Of a stretch of 64,000 bases of DNA, positions 17,774-26,954 are shown piece by piece; the stretch's first letter is position 1; each line of letters opens with the position of its first letter. A program made the position numbers and the translations under genes. The notes under the pieces were generated by a model. That model saw only the letters and a program-made list of their open reading frames with translations, had not been told where the DNA came from and ran no database searches. Source of the stretch: CAWCBG01 sp963793845 (GTDB lineage Bacteria; Acidobacteriota; Terriglobia; Terriglobales; Acidobacteriaceae). The stretch is from assembly GCA_963793845.1 (NCBI GenBank), contig CAWCBG010000004.1, forward strand, positions 124,001 through 188,000. The letters are read 5' to 3'.

Positions 17774-20635
17774 TTACTGCAGTCTTGCGTACTCCGCATT
17801 GGCCTGTTTGAAGATGGGGATGTCGGGGTCGGCGTCTTTCCAGAGTTGGAAAAAGTCTTCGTACGCGGCTTTAGCTTGCGCAGACCTGCCCGCAGCAGCG
17901 TACGCTCGGGCCAAGTCCACCATTGCTGCTGGTTTTATCGGAGAATTACCGAGGTTGTCGCGTTGCTCGAGGAGACTCTGAATTTCTGCGACAGCCTCCG
18001 TCGGTTTTCCTAACTGAAGATAGGCCCGTCCGCGCAGTAATCTTGCATACATTCCCGTATTCGTTCTGTCATACGGAAGTGCCACACCTGCGGATTCTAT
18101 GGCCCGCTCAGGCTCATGACGCTGCAAGTGAATGCTGGCATGGATCACCGGGAGATAAATGAAGTTCACCTGCGTGTCCTGCGGGTTGTCCTTTCCTATC
18201 CGCCCAGCCAGTTGTTCAGCCCTCGACGTATCGCCGGTGAGGGCGAAAACCATGGCCGCAATGCCGGTTTTGTACACGTCTGTGCTCATGTGCAAAGCCG
18301 CCTCTGCCTGCTGCCGGGCATTGCTCGCGTTGCCGAAGAGCGTCTCGCGCAGCGCTGCCGCGAGGCTGGCATCAGCCGCGACGTCCTTGTCTCCGCCAGA
18401 GAGGTCGAGACTGACCGCCTTTCCAGTGAGTTCGCGCGCCTGCCGTAGGCGCCCGAAGTAGGCTTGCGTGTCCGCATGTATCGCGATCAGGTACGGGGCA
18501 TTCGGCGTGGCCTTTGCGCGATCAAGTTCCCTTTGCATGACTTCCCAGTCACCGTCCAGAAAGGCCAGCAAATAGATCATCTGATGCAATTGCAAATTAT
18601 TAAGGCCTTGGCGAACTGCTTCATCCAGGACGGCCTTGGCCTCTTGTCTGCGACTCAAGTTGACCAGATAGCCAGCCGTGTTCGCGTAATACAGGGTCAC
18701 CCACGGCGCAAGCTTAAGCGCCTGTCGTGTCTCGGCCAGACTTTCCTCGTAGCGGCCGAGAGTCGCATACTCGGAACCGAGATTGTTGTGCGCGATAAAA
18801 TCCTGCGGGTAGGTCTGCGACCACACCTTAAAGATTTCGATCGCTTTTAGAATGTCCCCGGTGAAGGTATTCTGGTAGTTGGAGTCAATGTAGAAGCGCT
18901 CGCGCTCACTCGCTCGGTCACGCAACTCGTAAGACTTCGCCGCATATTCCCTCGCTTTGGCCCGATCCCCAATGTTGCTATACAGCCGGCTTAAGGACGA
19001 AAGCGCCATCGCGAAGTTTGGATCGAGTTGCACGGCGTGCTGGAACAAGGGAATTGCATCCGCTTCACCCTTGGCCGCCCAAACCCTGTACCCCAAGGCG
19101 AAGTCCTGAAACGCTTCCAGTGAGGGCGTTGATATCTGTTCCAGCGGGACATCGAATTTCTGAATGCTCGCAAGCGACTCCCCCAAATTTCTTCGGAGTG
19201 ACGTATCGGCACGGTCGAGTGCCTTCAATACGTCCTCCTTACGTGCCGCCGTCTGCTCCTCGCGGGCGATGACGTCACCGGTGGTGCAGTTCAGTGCGGT
19301 CAAGCCTAAAACGTACTGGCTGCCGAGCGTCGCGATCGTGCCTTCGATGGCTACTTTGCTCTTGGTGCGGGCGCACACTTCCCTTGCCCGTTCGCTGGTC
19401 AATCGCGCGTCGCCTTGCAGCCCCATCGACCTCAGCGTTTGCCGGACTTGCCGCTCGTCCAGCACATTCAGGAACGGGGATTGCGCGAGATCAGTGGCGA
19501 GTGCCTGCTTCAATGTGCCGTCGAATACGGGGTCCCCGGTCTTGTTGTCGAAGTCGGCGACCAGGATCGTGTCTTTGTCTGTCAGTGGCTTGGATTGCTT
19601 CGAGCGGTAGTACAGTCCTCCGGCGACCAGCGTTGCGAGCAATAATCCCGCAGCAACAACGACGCGCCGGCGCCGCTTCTGCCGAACAGCTTTCTCCGTC
19701 TCAGTTGCCGGTGAGCTAGGGGGAGTTGATCCCAGGTTAGCGTCCGATCCCAGGGCGCGATGCTGAGGCACCCGACTGCTGCTGTCGCGCTGGAGACGCT
19801 GAAGATCGGTTCGCATGTCCGATGCGTGCTGATACCGCAGATTGCGGTCCTTCTCCAGCGCCTTTCCGATGACCGCTTCCAGTCCTGGCGAGACCTGCGG
19901 ATTGAGTTGCGATGGCCGCGCAGGTTCATCGCGAAGAATCGCGCCGCAAAGCTCGCCCGAAGTTTCACCCTCAAACGGCATCTTGCCCGTCGCCATCTCA
20001 TACAGCACCGCTCCGAACGAAAACAAGTCCGTGCGCACATCAGGTTCTTTTGCCTTCACCTGCTCGGGAGACATATACGCCACCGTGCCGATCATGGCTC
20101 CCGGACTAGTCAAGTGCTGCGGCTCGGACTCAACCGTCGCGGTTTCGGCGCTGGCGGCGGCATTGCCTGTCAGCTTCGCCAGCCCAAAGTCCAGAATCTT
20201 GGCGTGCCCGCGCTTGGTGACAAAGATGTTCGCCGGCTTGATGTCGCGATGCACGATGCCTTCGCTGTGCGCCGCATCCAGCGCGTCTGCGATCTCAATC
20301 GCCAGCGGCAACAGCTGCTCGCCCTCGACGGGACGCCCTGCGATCCGGTGCTTCAGCGTCATGCCGTCGAGGAACTCCATCGCGATGAACGCACGGCCGT
20401 CTTCCTCGCCGACGTCATGAATGGTGCAGATGTTGGAATGGTTCAGCGCCGACGCAGCTTGTGCTTCACGCCGGAATCGCTCCAGCGCCTGGGAGCTTTG
20501 GGCCACATCTTCGGGCAGGAACTTGAGGGCGACGAACCGGTGTAGCCGCGTGTCTTCGGCCTTATAGACGACGCCCATACCACCGCCGCCGAGCTTGCTG
20601 ATGATGCGGTAGTGGGAAACTGTTGTGTCGATCAT
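17774..20635 (-). CDS. Ser/Thr protein kinase with TolB-like and TPR region
   Basis: 953 residues. The kinase domain covers residues of about 9-285: Gly loop KLGGGGMG, ATP Lys38 in VALKFLPE, catalytic HRDIKPAN (Asp131), DFG (149-151), and the GTVAYMSPEQ activation segment. A single membrane helix follows at about 320-342 (VVVAAGLLLATLVAGGLYY). The extracytoplasmic part starts with a TolB-N-like fold (TILVADFDNKTGDPVF) and continues as TPR-like helical repeats to the C-terminus. This architecture is common in Acidobacteriota and probably senses and signals envelope states. Tyr/Leu-rich TPR helices end at YARLQ. It is monocistronic. Confidence 0.93.
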   Translation of the reverse strand: MIDTTVSHYRIISKLGGGGMGVVYKAEDTRLHRFVALKFLPEDVAQSSQALERFRREAQAASALNHSNICTIHDVGEEDGRAFIAMEFLDGMTLKHRIAGRPVEGEQLLPLAIEIADALDAAHSEGIVHRDIKPANIFVTKRGHAKILDFGLAKLTGNAAASAETATVESEPQHLTSPGAMIGTVAYMSPEQVKAKEPDVRTDLFSFGAVLYEMATGKMPFEGETSGELCGAILRDEPARPSQLNPQVSPGLEAVIGKALEKDRNLRYQHASDMRTDLQRLQRDSSSRVPQHRALGSDANLGSTPPSSPATETEKAVRQKRRRRVVVAAGLLLATLVAGGLYYRSKQSKPLTDKDTILVADFDNKTGDPVFDGTLKQALATDLAQSPFLNVLDERQVRQTLRSMGLQGDARLTSERAREVCARTKSKVAIEGTIATLGSQYVLGLTALNCTTGDVIAREEQTAARKEDVLKALDRADTSLRRNLGESLASIQKFDVPLEQISTPSLEAFQDFALGYRVWAAKGEADAIPLFQHAVQLDPNFAMALSSLSRLYSNIGDRAKAREYAAKSYELRDRASERERFYIDSNYQNTFTGDILKAIEIFKVWSQTYPQDFIAHNNLGSEYATLGRYEESLAETRQALKLAPWVTLYYANTAGYLVNLSRRQEAKAVLDEAVRQGLNNLQLHQMIYLLAFLDGDWEVMQRELDRAKATPNAPYLIAIHADTQAYFGRLRQARELTGKAVSLDLSGGDKDVAADASLAAALRETLFGNASNARQQAEAALHMSTDVYKTGIAAMVFALTGDTSRAEQLAGRIGKDNPQDTQVNFIYLPVIHASIHLQRHEPERAIESAGVALPYDRTNTGMYARLLRGRAYLQLGKPTEAVAEIQSLLEQRDNLGNSPIKPAAMVDLARAYAAAGRSAQAKAAYEDFFQLWKDADPDIPIFKQANAEYARLQ

Positions 20636-21514
20636 GCCCGAGAAGCGCGAAAGGATGACGAATGATAGGGCGAGATCGAGCAGCAGTCAATTTCTTCCGA
20701 GATTCTAACCTCTAAGTTCTATAGTGTCGCCAGCTCGGCCGGTCCTCTGCGCAATCCTTAGGTTAGCTAGCGTGAAATCGCCATGCCGTAGGTAATCCCG
20801 GAATCCACTCGGTCGTATAGTCGGCAAGCCGTAGAAGTGGACTGTGCGGCCGGTTACTCGAAGATAACCGTCGCAATCAGGCCATGTCACTCCTAACCTC
20901 AAAGCAAGAGCTTTCTGGCGAGGCATTGCCTCGCTCACACCGTGATTTCTGCCGAAGCCCAATCTGGAAAAAGCCAGTTACTTCGGTAATGATTGTTTTG
21001 CTCTATTGACTGGGCGCTCTCAATCCATAAGCTAAGAGTGGTTTCGTGTGCCTGAAAGGCACACCCAATGCGGCGCTTTTTTTGGGGTGCCGGGCATCGG
21101 GCAGCCGGTCTTTGAAAACATGATGAGAGTGGCAGTCGCCTCAGTGATCGCCGGAGTTTACCAAGGCGTTAACTCGCCTTCGCGGAGAGCGGCTCGGCAG
21201 TCGAGTTTCGCCCCTCTAAGTCCAATGAATGGAATATTTTGACCTGTAACTCCTTTGGATGGAATATTTTGCGAGGAAAGATTTTTTCTGATCGAATGTT
21301 TTCAATATTTTGCGCAGACAGGGGGAGGGGGGAGGGGTGATCAGGAAGCTAACACTTTGGCAAGAACAGCCCGAACTTGCATCTGCGGGGAAATATTACT
21401 GATTGGTTAGCCAAACCCCGGCTCATCCACTGGCAAGAGAGTTGGCGGGGTAAGATGCGGCAAATCCGAATTTTGACCTGACAACCCTTGAGGGCAGGTG
21501 GAAACGAGAAATTG
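20636..21514. other. long intergenic region with repeats and a G-rich tract
   Basis: No gene is supported. It holds a GTGTGCCT/AGGCACAC hairpin (21046-21064), two copies of ATGGAATATTTTG (about 21229-21241 and 21259-21271), and a G-rich tract at 21321-21337. A TTTTGACCTG block recurs near 21472. These may form the promoter and leader of the small membrane protein that follows. Confidence 0.5.
21046..21064. repeat. 8-bp inverted repeat hairpin
   Basis: GTGTGCCT and AGGCACAC are separated by GAA. A T-run (seven T) occurs about 12 bases after, so it could act as a weak plus-strand terminator. Confidence 0.4.
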
Positions 21515-21814
21515 ATGCCGCTAATCGATCCATGGCTGGGACTGGGAGTGCTCGCCTCGACGGCCGCGACCGACGCCGTTTACGTGATGTTCACCGCGGC
21601 GGTTTCGGCGCGCCGCAGGGTTCCGGCCGCGACTCTCAGCAGCGTCTGGTATCTGCTGTCGGCCTTCGCGGTCATCAGCTACACACGAAATTGGATGTAC
21701 GTCTGCTTCGCGGCGGCAGGATCATGGATCGGCGCTTACCTGTCGATGACGCTGTTGCGCAAGAATCGAGGCCCGGCCGATCTCAATCCAGGCGGCCCAC
21801 AAGCGCCGGTTTGA
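21515..21814 (+). CDS. small integral membrane protein
   Basis: 99 residues from the ATG at 21515 (MPLIDPWLGLGVLA). About three hydrophobic helices are visible: residues 6-28, 42-62 and 67-85. A short basic loop (SARRRVPAA) sits between the first two. The C-terminus is polar. I recognise no named family. It lies 136 bases upstream of the OPT transporter on the same strand, so co-transcription is possible. Confidence 0.65.
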   Translation: MPLIDPWLGLGVLASTAATDAVYVMFTAAVSARRRVPAATLSSVWYLLSAFAVISYTRNWMYVCFAAAGSWIGAYLSMTLLRKNRGPADLNPGGPQAPV

Positions 21815-21950
21815 GCGCAGAGTACTCCGGGAATCCGCAGTTCTTGGCGAGTCGCGTAGCCGCTTTGAGCATCCGCACTTGTACCGGATGCCGCCAACGT
21901 GCTAACTTGCGCCGTCACTATTATTTGTGCGCCGCGCGAGGTTTTACTTC

Positions 21951-24002
21951 ATGAGCACAACCGCCACTCCTCCGGAAAAGACGTTCCGGTCTTACGTTCC
22001 CGATAAAACTTCTCTGCCGGAATTCACCCTCCGCGCGGTGCTGCTGGGCCTGATCATGACGGTCATTCTCGGTGCCGCCAACGCCTATCTTGGCTTGCGC
22101 GCCGGCATGACGATCGCGGCAACGTATCCGGCAGCCGTCATTGGTATGGCGGTCTTGCGGCTGATGAAGGGCTCGATTCTCGAGGAGAACATTGCTCGAA
22201 CCGTCGGCTCGATCGGCGAATCGGTGGCAGCGGGCGCCATCTTTACCATCCCGGCGTTCGTAATCTCGGGCGCATGGCCGGTCTTCGACTTCGAGCACGC
22301 CTACTGGAAGTCTTCGATCCTGATGCTGGTCGGCGGCACACTGGGAATCTTGTTCGTCACGCTGCTTCGCCGGGTGATGGTGGAAGATCCCGAGCTTCCC
22401 TTCCCCGAGTCGGTCGCCGCTTCGCAGATTCACATCGCAGGACAACAGGGCAGCCGCGCCGCCAAGATTCTGTTCGGCAACATGGGCTTTGGCGGCCTGA
22501 TCTATCTTCTGGGCCAGTTCAATCTGTTCAACGCCAGCAAAGATTTCATCGTAAACGTCGGCAATCTCGGCACCAGCTTCGTGCGCATGGGACGCTCGGC
22601 CACCGCGCCTAAGCTGCCTGCGGGAGCAGTGACCACGATCTCCGCGCCTGCTATCAGTCCGGCGTACCTCGGCGTGGGCTACATCATCGGTCCTCGCCTG
22701 GCGTCGCTGAACTTTGCCGGCGGCGTGGTGGCGTGGGGCTTGCTGGTTCCGCTCATCCTGTTCCTTGGCGGACCGACGTTTGTGGCGCAGTTCGTTCCAG
22801 CGGGCACGACGCCCGACACGGCATTCTGGGCAGGACAGGCCGGAGCGGTATGGAGCTTCATCGTACGTCCCATTGCCGTGGGTGGAATGCTGGTCGGCGC
22901 CTGTTACACGCTGTTCCGCATGCGCAAGAGCCTGGGATCGGGCATGGCGCGCGCGGTTTCGGACTTGAAGAAGTCGGCAGCGGCCCACGCAGGCACGGCG
23001 CGCACCGAGCGCGACTTGAGCGCCAAGTTCGTCTTCGGCGGACTTCTGGTAGTGCTCATCAGCATGGTGTTCCTGTACAAGAGCTATGCCGATTCCTGGA
23101 ACGCCGGCATCGTCGCCGCGATCGTCATGATCATCGTCGGATTTTTCTTTGCCGCCGTTTCCGGCAACCTGGTTGGCCTGATCGGCTCGTCGAACAACCC
23201 AATCTCCGGATTGACCCTGGCGACGCTTATCATCGCTGCGCTGCTGATGATTCTGATCGGCGTTTCCGGCATGCACGGTGTAGCGGCGGTGCTGGGAGTC
23301 GCGGCCGTGGTTTGCGTTTCGTCCGCAGTCGCAGGCGAAATGCTGCAGGACTTGAAAGTGGGACACATTCTTGGCGGCACTCCGAGCAAGATGCAGATTG
23401 GCGACTTCATGGGCGTCGCGGTCGCCAGCTTCGCGCTGTTCCCGGTGCTCATGCTGCTGAACCAGGCCAACATTAACAGCGGCGGCATCGGCTTTGGCGA
23501 CCCACAGCTTTCGGCGCCCCAAGCCGGACTGATGGCCATGCTCTCGCGCGGCATCGTTGGCGGCGAGATGGCATGGCCGCTGGTCGTCGTCGGCATTCTG
23601 ATGGGACTGGCGCTGATCATGATCGAGGTCAAGAGTCCGATGCTCTTTGCCGTCGGCATGTATCTGCCTCTGGAGACGACCTTCGCCATCTTTCTCGGCG
23701 GCATGATTCGCTGGATCACGGATCGCATGCGCGACCGTCGGGACTTCAACGAAGCCCAGAAGGCCCGGGTGGAAAACGCCGGAGTGCTCACGGCTTCCGG
23801 CTTCATTGCAGGTGAGGCCTTGATGGGCATCGTGATCGCCATCTTCAAGTACAAGCAGTGGCCACTGCCGGTAATCTTCGCGCATCCGCATGTGCTGTCG
23901 GGATTCGTGGTGCTGGTAATCCTGGCTATCGTGATGGTGCGAGTGCCGCTGGCCAACGCCGGGAGTCCGGATGAACCGGCTCCTCCGACCGCGATCATGT
24001 AA
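21951..24002 (+). CDS. OPT family oligopeptide transporter
   Basis: 683 residues from the ATG at 21951 (MSTTATPPEKTFRSY). It has roughly 14-16 hydrophobic helices, with the family segments FTLRAVLLGLIM, NAYLGLRAGMTIAATYPAA and SNNPISGLTLATL. OPT proteins are proton-coupled symporters for oligopeptides, or for metal chelates in the YSL branch. The codon pattern and uninterrupted frame show the plus strand is coding. An antisense frame of more than 850 codons over this gene is a composition shadow. Confidence 0.92.
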   Translation: MSTTATPPEKTFRSYVPDKTSLPEFTLRAVLLGLIMTVILGAANAYLGLRAGMTIAATYPAAVIGMAVLRLMKGSILEENIARTVGSIGESVAAGAIFTIPAFVISGAWPVFDFEHAYWKSSILMLVGGTLGILFVTLLRRVMVEDPELPFPESVAASQIHIAGQQGSRAAKILFGNMGFGGLIYLLGQFNLFNASKDFIVNVGNLGTSFVRMGRSATAPKLPAGAVTTISAPAISPAYLGVGYIIGPRLASLNFAGGVVAWGLLVPLILFLGGPTFVAQFVPAGTTPDTAFWAGQAGAVWSFIVRPIAVGGMLVGACYTLFRMRKSLGSGMARAVSDLKKSAAAHAGTARTERDLSAKFVFGGLLVVLISMVFLYKSYADSWNAGIVAAIVMIIVGFFFAAVSGNLVGLIGSSNNPISGLTLATLIIAALLMILIGVSGMHGVAAVLGVAAVVCVSSAVAGEMLQDLKVGHILGGTPSKMQIGDFMGVAVASFALFPVLMLLNQANINSGGIGFGDPQLSAPQAGLMAMLSRGIVGGEMAWPLVVVGILMGLALIMIEVKSPMLFAVGMYLPLETTFAIFLGGMIRWITDRMRDRRDFNEAQKARVENAGVLTASGFIAGEALMGIVIAIFKYKQWPLPVIFAHPHVLSGFVVLVILAIVMVRVPLANAGSPDEPAPPTAIM

Positions 24003-24144
24003 GCAAGGAGTGAGCCACGAGAGGCCGAGGGGCACGGAGAGATTCAGGGTGTGCTTTCCGGGTTCGTATCGGAAGATAATTAGGTTGTCTCTAAGGTTGC
24101 ACCCGTGACGCTCCAGTCTCGCGCAGCGAAACGGAAGATCATAG

Positions 24145-24197
24145 CCCAGCGCTTCAGCGCTGGGTGCACGCAAAAAAGGGGCGAGTCCCGCAGGGAC
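24145..24197. repeat. REP-like double hairpin
   Basis: CCCAGCGCTTCAGCGCTGGG (24145-24164) is an 8-bp stem with a TTCA loop. It is followed by GTCCCGCAGGGAC (24185-24197). It sits immediately before the yggS start and is of the dispersed REP type. Confidence 0.7.
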
Positions 24198-24212
24198 GAC
24201 ACCTCCTCTCGC

Positions 24213-24917
24213 ATGTCCATCGCCTCCAATCTCTCCGCGATCCACGAGCGCATCGCCCGCGCCGCAAAACGCGCCGGACGGAACCCTGATGACATCGCGC
24301 TGATGGTGGTCTCGAAGACCCAGACTGCGGACACGATCATCGAGGCTTACAAGGCCGGCCAGCGCTTGTTCGGCGAGAACCGCGTACAGGAATTCGCAGA
24401 CAAAGTCGACGCTCTCAAGACACTGCAAGGCGTCGAGTTCCACATGATCGGCCACCTCCAGTCCAACAAAACGGCCAAGGCTGCCGAGATCTTTCACGCC
24501 ATAGACTCAGTCGACTCGGCCAAACTGGCACAACGCCTCAATGCCGCCGCCGAAAGCGCGGACAAGATGCTCGACATTCTCATAGAAATCAATGTCGGAG
24601 GCGAAGCCGCCAAGAGCGGCGTTGCTCCCGACTCACCGGAGCTTGAGGCCATTCTCACCGGCGCTCCGAACTGGCCGCATTTACGCCTTCGTGGCCTAAT
24701 GACAGTGCCTCCGTACACCGACGATCCTGAAGGAGCGCGGCCCTACTTCCGTCAACTGCGGGAACTAAGAGACCGGCTCGCAACCCGCAATCTGCTGGCC
24801 ATCACACTTAACCAGCTTTCCATGGGCATGTCGCACGACTTCGAAGTGGCCATCGAAGAAGGGTCGACCTGCGTGCGAGTTGGAACAGCAATCTTCGGCG
24901 AGCGTCCGCGGCCTTGA
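24213..24917 (+). CDS. YggS family PLP-binding protein
   Basis: 234 residues from ATG 24213. This is a COG0325 PLP-dependent alanine-racemase-like barrel without racemase activity. It controls pyridoxal phosphate homeostasis. Signature segments are LMVVSKTQ (PLP-binding Lys35), FGENRVQEF, FHMIGHLQSNK, GLMTVPPY and LSMGMSHDFEVAI. The start follows a REP-like hairpin. The upstream frame extends to 24105, but that stretch is the repeat and not protein. The stop overlaps the next start (TTGA), so the two genes are translationally coupled. Confidence 0.95.
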   Translation: MSIASNLSAIHERIARAAKRAGRNPDDIALMVVSKTQTADTIIEAYKAGQRLFGENRVQEFADKVDALKTLQGVEFHMIGHLQSNKTAKAAEIFHAIDSVDSAKLAQRLNAAAESADKMLDILIEINVGGEAAKSGVAPDSPELEAILTGAPNWPHLRLRGLMTVPPYTDDPEGARPYFRQLRELRDRLATRNLLAITLNQLSMGMSHDFEVAIEEGSTCVRVGTAIFGERPRP

Positions 24918-25216
24918 TCCCGATCCGCGACACACCCGCCGGTGCGACGTTTCAGGTGAAGGTGCATCCCCGCGCCAAGAAGAACGCCCTCACCGGCGAA
25001 ATTGGCGACGCGCTCAAGCTGGCCTTGACAACGCCGCCGGTGGAAGGCCGCGCCAATCAAGCCTGTATCGAGTTCTTTGCGAATCTTTTGAATGTACCGC
25101 GTTCCTCAGTTACGATAGCCGCCGGGGAAAGCAGCCGAAATAAAGTGATTCGTGTGGGCGGCCTCTCGGCGGCGCAGGTCGAATCGAGGCTGAGGACGGC
25201 CCTGACCGGTGGATAG
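24914..25216 (+). CDS. DUF167 / YggU family protein
   Basis: 100 residues. The domain includes VKVHPRAKKNALTGEI, ALKLALTTPPVEGRANQ, and ends SRNKVIRVGG. This is a small conserved alpha/beta protein of unknown function that is often next to yggS, as here. The TTG start at 24914 overlaps the yggS stop by four bases (TTGA), and that coupling decides the start. Confidence 0.92.
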   Translation: MIPIRDTPAGATFQVKVHPRAKKNALTGEIGDALKLALTTPPVEGRANQACIEFFANLLNVPRSSVTIAAGESSRNKVIRVGGLSAAQVESRLRTALTGG

Positions 25217-25268
25217 CGCCGAGGGTGATTATCCGGCCGTGATAATGGTGAGCTTGGCTCTGGAGGAT

Positions 25269-25367
25269 TGTCATTACGAGCGAAGCGAGGAATCTGCTTT
25301 CAAGAGCATTGCGGTCAGGCAGGAGGAAAGCAGATCCCTCACGGCCTGAAGGCCGTTCGTAATGACA
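25269..25367. repeat. large imperfect inverted repeat
   Basis: The left arm, 25269-25301, runs from TGTCATTACGAGCGA to GAATCTGCTTTC. The right arm, 25326-25367, runs from GAAAGCAGATCCCT to TTCGTAATGACA. A partial copy of the same family occurs at 40016-40047. Confidence 0.7.
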
Positions 25368-25423
25368 ATTCGTGTGGGAATAACAAATGCCAATTGGTAA
25401 GGAGCCTCTGAATAAGTGCCTCA

Positions 25424-25437
25424 GCGGCTAAAGCCGC
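25424..25437. repeat. REP-like hairpin
   Basis: GCGGCTAAAGCCGC, of the 'xxGGCTAAAGCCxx' type. Confidence 0.65.
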
Positions 25438-25458
25438 GCTCATAAAGGGCCGATTGAC

Positions 25459-25478
25459 GGACGGTCTAAAGACCGTCC
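25459..25478. repeat. REP-like hairpin
   Basis: GGACGGTCTAAAGACCGTCC, an 8-bp stem with a TAAA loop, of the same family type as the hairpin at 25424. Confidence 0.65.
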
Positions 25479-25564
25479 CTTTCAAAACTGGACTTAATCA
25501 GAGTTTCCCAGAGAGCAATGAACACCGCTCGACACGACGACACTTCCGGAATGAGGAGAACCAT

Positions 25565-26842
25565 TTGAGCTTTGCCCAGCGGTGGCACGACATTCGCGTC
25601 GGCTTCGAGCGGCCTTTCTGGGTCGCCAACATCAGCGAGTTGTTCGAGCGCCTTTCCTACTACGCGGCTTTCGCCTCGCTGGCGCGCTACTTGCACGAGG
25701 TTCTGAAGTTCCCAACACAGCAGACCGGCACGCTCACCGGATTCTTCGGTGGACTGGTCTGGTTCCTGCCCGTCTTTGGGGGAACGCTCGCCGACCGCAT
25801 GGGGTTCCGGCGCGCGCTCTCGGTCGCTTACCTCATCCTGAGCTGTGCCTACTTTCTGCTCGGCTCTCTGGGCTCTTCGTGGATGGCTCCGGTGCGCGAA
25901 GCCGTGCCACTGGTTCTGCTGGTGACCTTTGTGCTGGCGCTGCCGGCGCTGGGCGTCGCGCTGGTTAAGCCCAGCGTGGTGGGCACAACCGCGCGCGCTT
26001 CGAAAGAAAACGTCCGCTCCATCGGGTACTCCATCTACTACACCCTGGTGAATATCGGCGGCGCGGCTGGGCCTTATGTCGCGTCGTGGGTGCACCAGCG
26101 TATGCACGTGGAGAACGTCTTTCGGGTGGCGGCCGTCAGCGTGTTCCTGATGTTTCTGGGCGTGCTGCTATTCTTCCGCGAGCCCCGCCGTTCTGAAGAA
26201 GTTCAAACTCCGAGCATGGCGCAGGCTGCGCGCAATTTCTGGACGGTCCTTACCAACCCGCGCTTCATGCTGTTTCTGCTGATCTTCACCGGCTATTGGG
26301 TGGTTTACTGGCAGGAATTCATCACCCTGCCGATTTACGTGCACGACTACATCAATCCGCGCACCGACACCGAACTCCTGCTGGTGACCGGACCTCTGGT
26401 GGTGATTGCGCTGACCCTGGTAGTCAACATCCTCACCCAGAAGATGCGGGCGTTCATAGCGATTATCATTGGCACTCTAATGACGGCACTGGCGTGGATC
26501 ATCCTGATCATGCGACCGTCGGTGATGGGCGTGATCCTGACGCTGATTGCCGTGGCCCTCGGCGAGATCACGCAATCGCCTCGCTACTACGAATACATCT
26601 CTCGCCTTGCGCCCTCGGGACAGCAGGGGACCTACATGGGATTCGCCTTCCTGCCGCTGGGCATCGGCTCGCTGATCGGAGGACGGTTTGGCGGATTCCT
26701 GATCCACCACTTCGGCGAAGTGGAACACCGGCCCGGAATGATGTGGTGGGTGATTACCGCCATCGGACTTCTTACGGCCGTTCTGCTCTGGGTCTATGAC
26801 CGGTTCGTCATGCCCAAGCACGTAGATGAAGTGGTTACGTAG
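25565..26842 (+). CDS. MFS transporter, POT/PTR2-like
   Basis: About 425 residues with about 12 hydrophobic helices. The first helix region has ISELFERLSYYAAFASLARY, which matches the ExxER...YY signature of proton-coupled oligopeptide (POT/PTR2) transporters. FFGGLVWFLPVFGGTLADRMGFRR is the MFS A-type loop. A TTG start at 25565 with GAGGAG upstream is preferred over the earlier in-frame start, which would read through the repeat region. The substrate is probably di/tripeptides, by family. Confidence 0.85.
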   Translation: MSFAQRWHDIRVGFERPFWVANISELFERLSYYAAFASLARYLHEVLKFPTQQTGTLTGFFGGLVWFLPVFGGTLADRMGFRRALSVAYLILSCAYFLLGSLGSSWMAPVREAVPLVLLVTFVLALPALGVALVKPSVVGTTARASKENVRSIGYSIYYTLVNIGGAAGPYVASWVHQRMHVENVFRVAAVSVFLMFLGVLLFFREPRRSEEVQTPSMAQAARNFWTVLTNPRFMLFLLIFTGYWVVYWQEFITLPIYVHDYINPRTDTELLLVTGPLVVIALTLVVNILTQKMRAFIAIIIGTLMTALAWIILIMRPSVMGVILTLIAVALGEITQSPRYYEYISRLAPSGQQGTYMGFAFLPLGIGSLIGGRFGGFLIHHFGEVEHRPGMMWWVITAIGLLTAVLLWVYDRFVMPKHVDEVVT

Positions 26843-26905
26843 GCGACGGGTGGCGTCGTCTTTGGAGACTCCGAAAACCGGCCTTCCCAGGAAGACGCGC
26901 AGCAT

Positions 26906-26938
26906 AAAAAGGCTCCCACTCAAGGGAGCCTCGTTTTT
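26906..26938. terminator. bidirectional Rho-independent terminator
   Basis: Arms GGCTCCC (26911-26917) and GGGAGCC (26924-26930) are flanked by an A-run (26906-26910) and a T-run (26934-26938). It serves both convergent genes: POT-like (plus) and M48 (minus). Confidence 0.85.
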
Positions 26939-26954
26939 GTCTGCTGACTAATTC

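Larger units (their letters stand above)
25217..25564. other. intergenic region made of dispersed repeats
   Basis: No gene. It holds the inverted-repeat pair at 25269-25367 and the hairpins at 25424-25437 and 25459-25478, listed separately. Confidence 0.6.

Noticed and set aside
20705..20962. 85-codon minus-strand frame near the kinase gene
   Set aside because: No homology or start signal; it lies in a region with repeat blocks.
21921..24497. An 858-codon open frame on the minus strand
   Set aside because: It lies antisense to the OPT transporter, is full of His/Asp/Arg/Gln without membrane helices or known motifs, and follows from the codon bias of the plus-strand gene.
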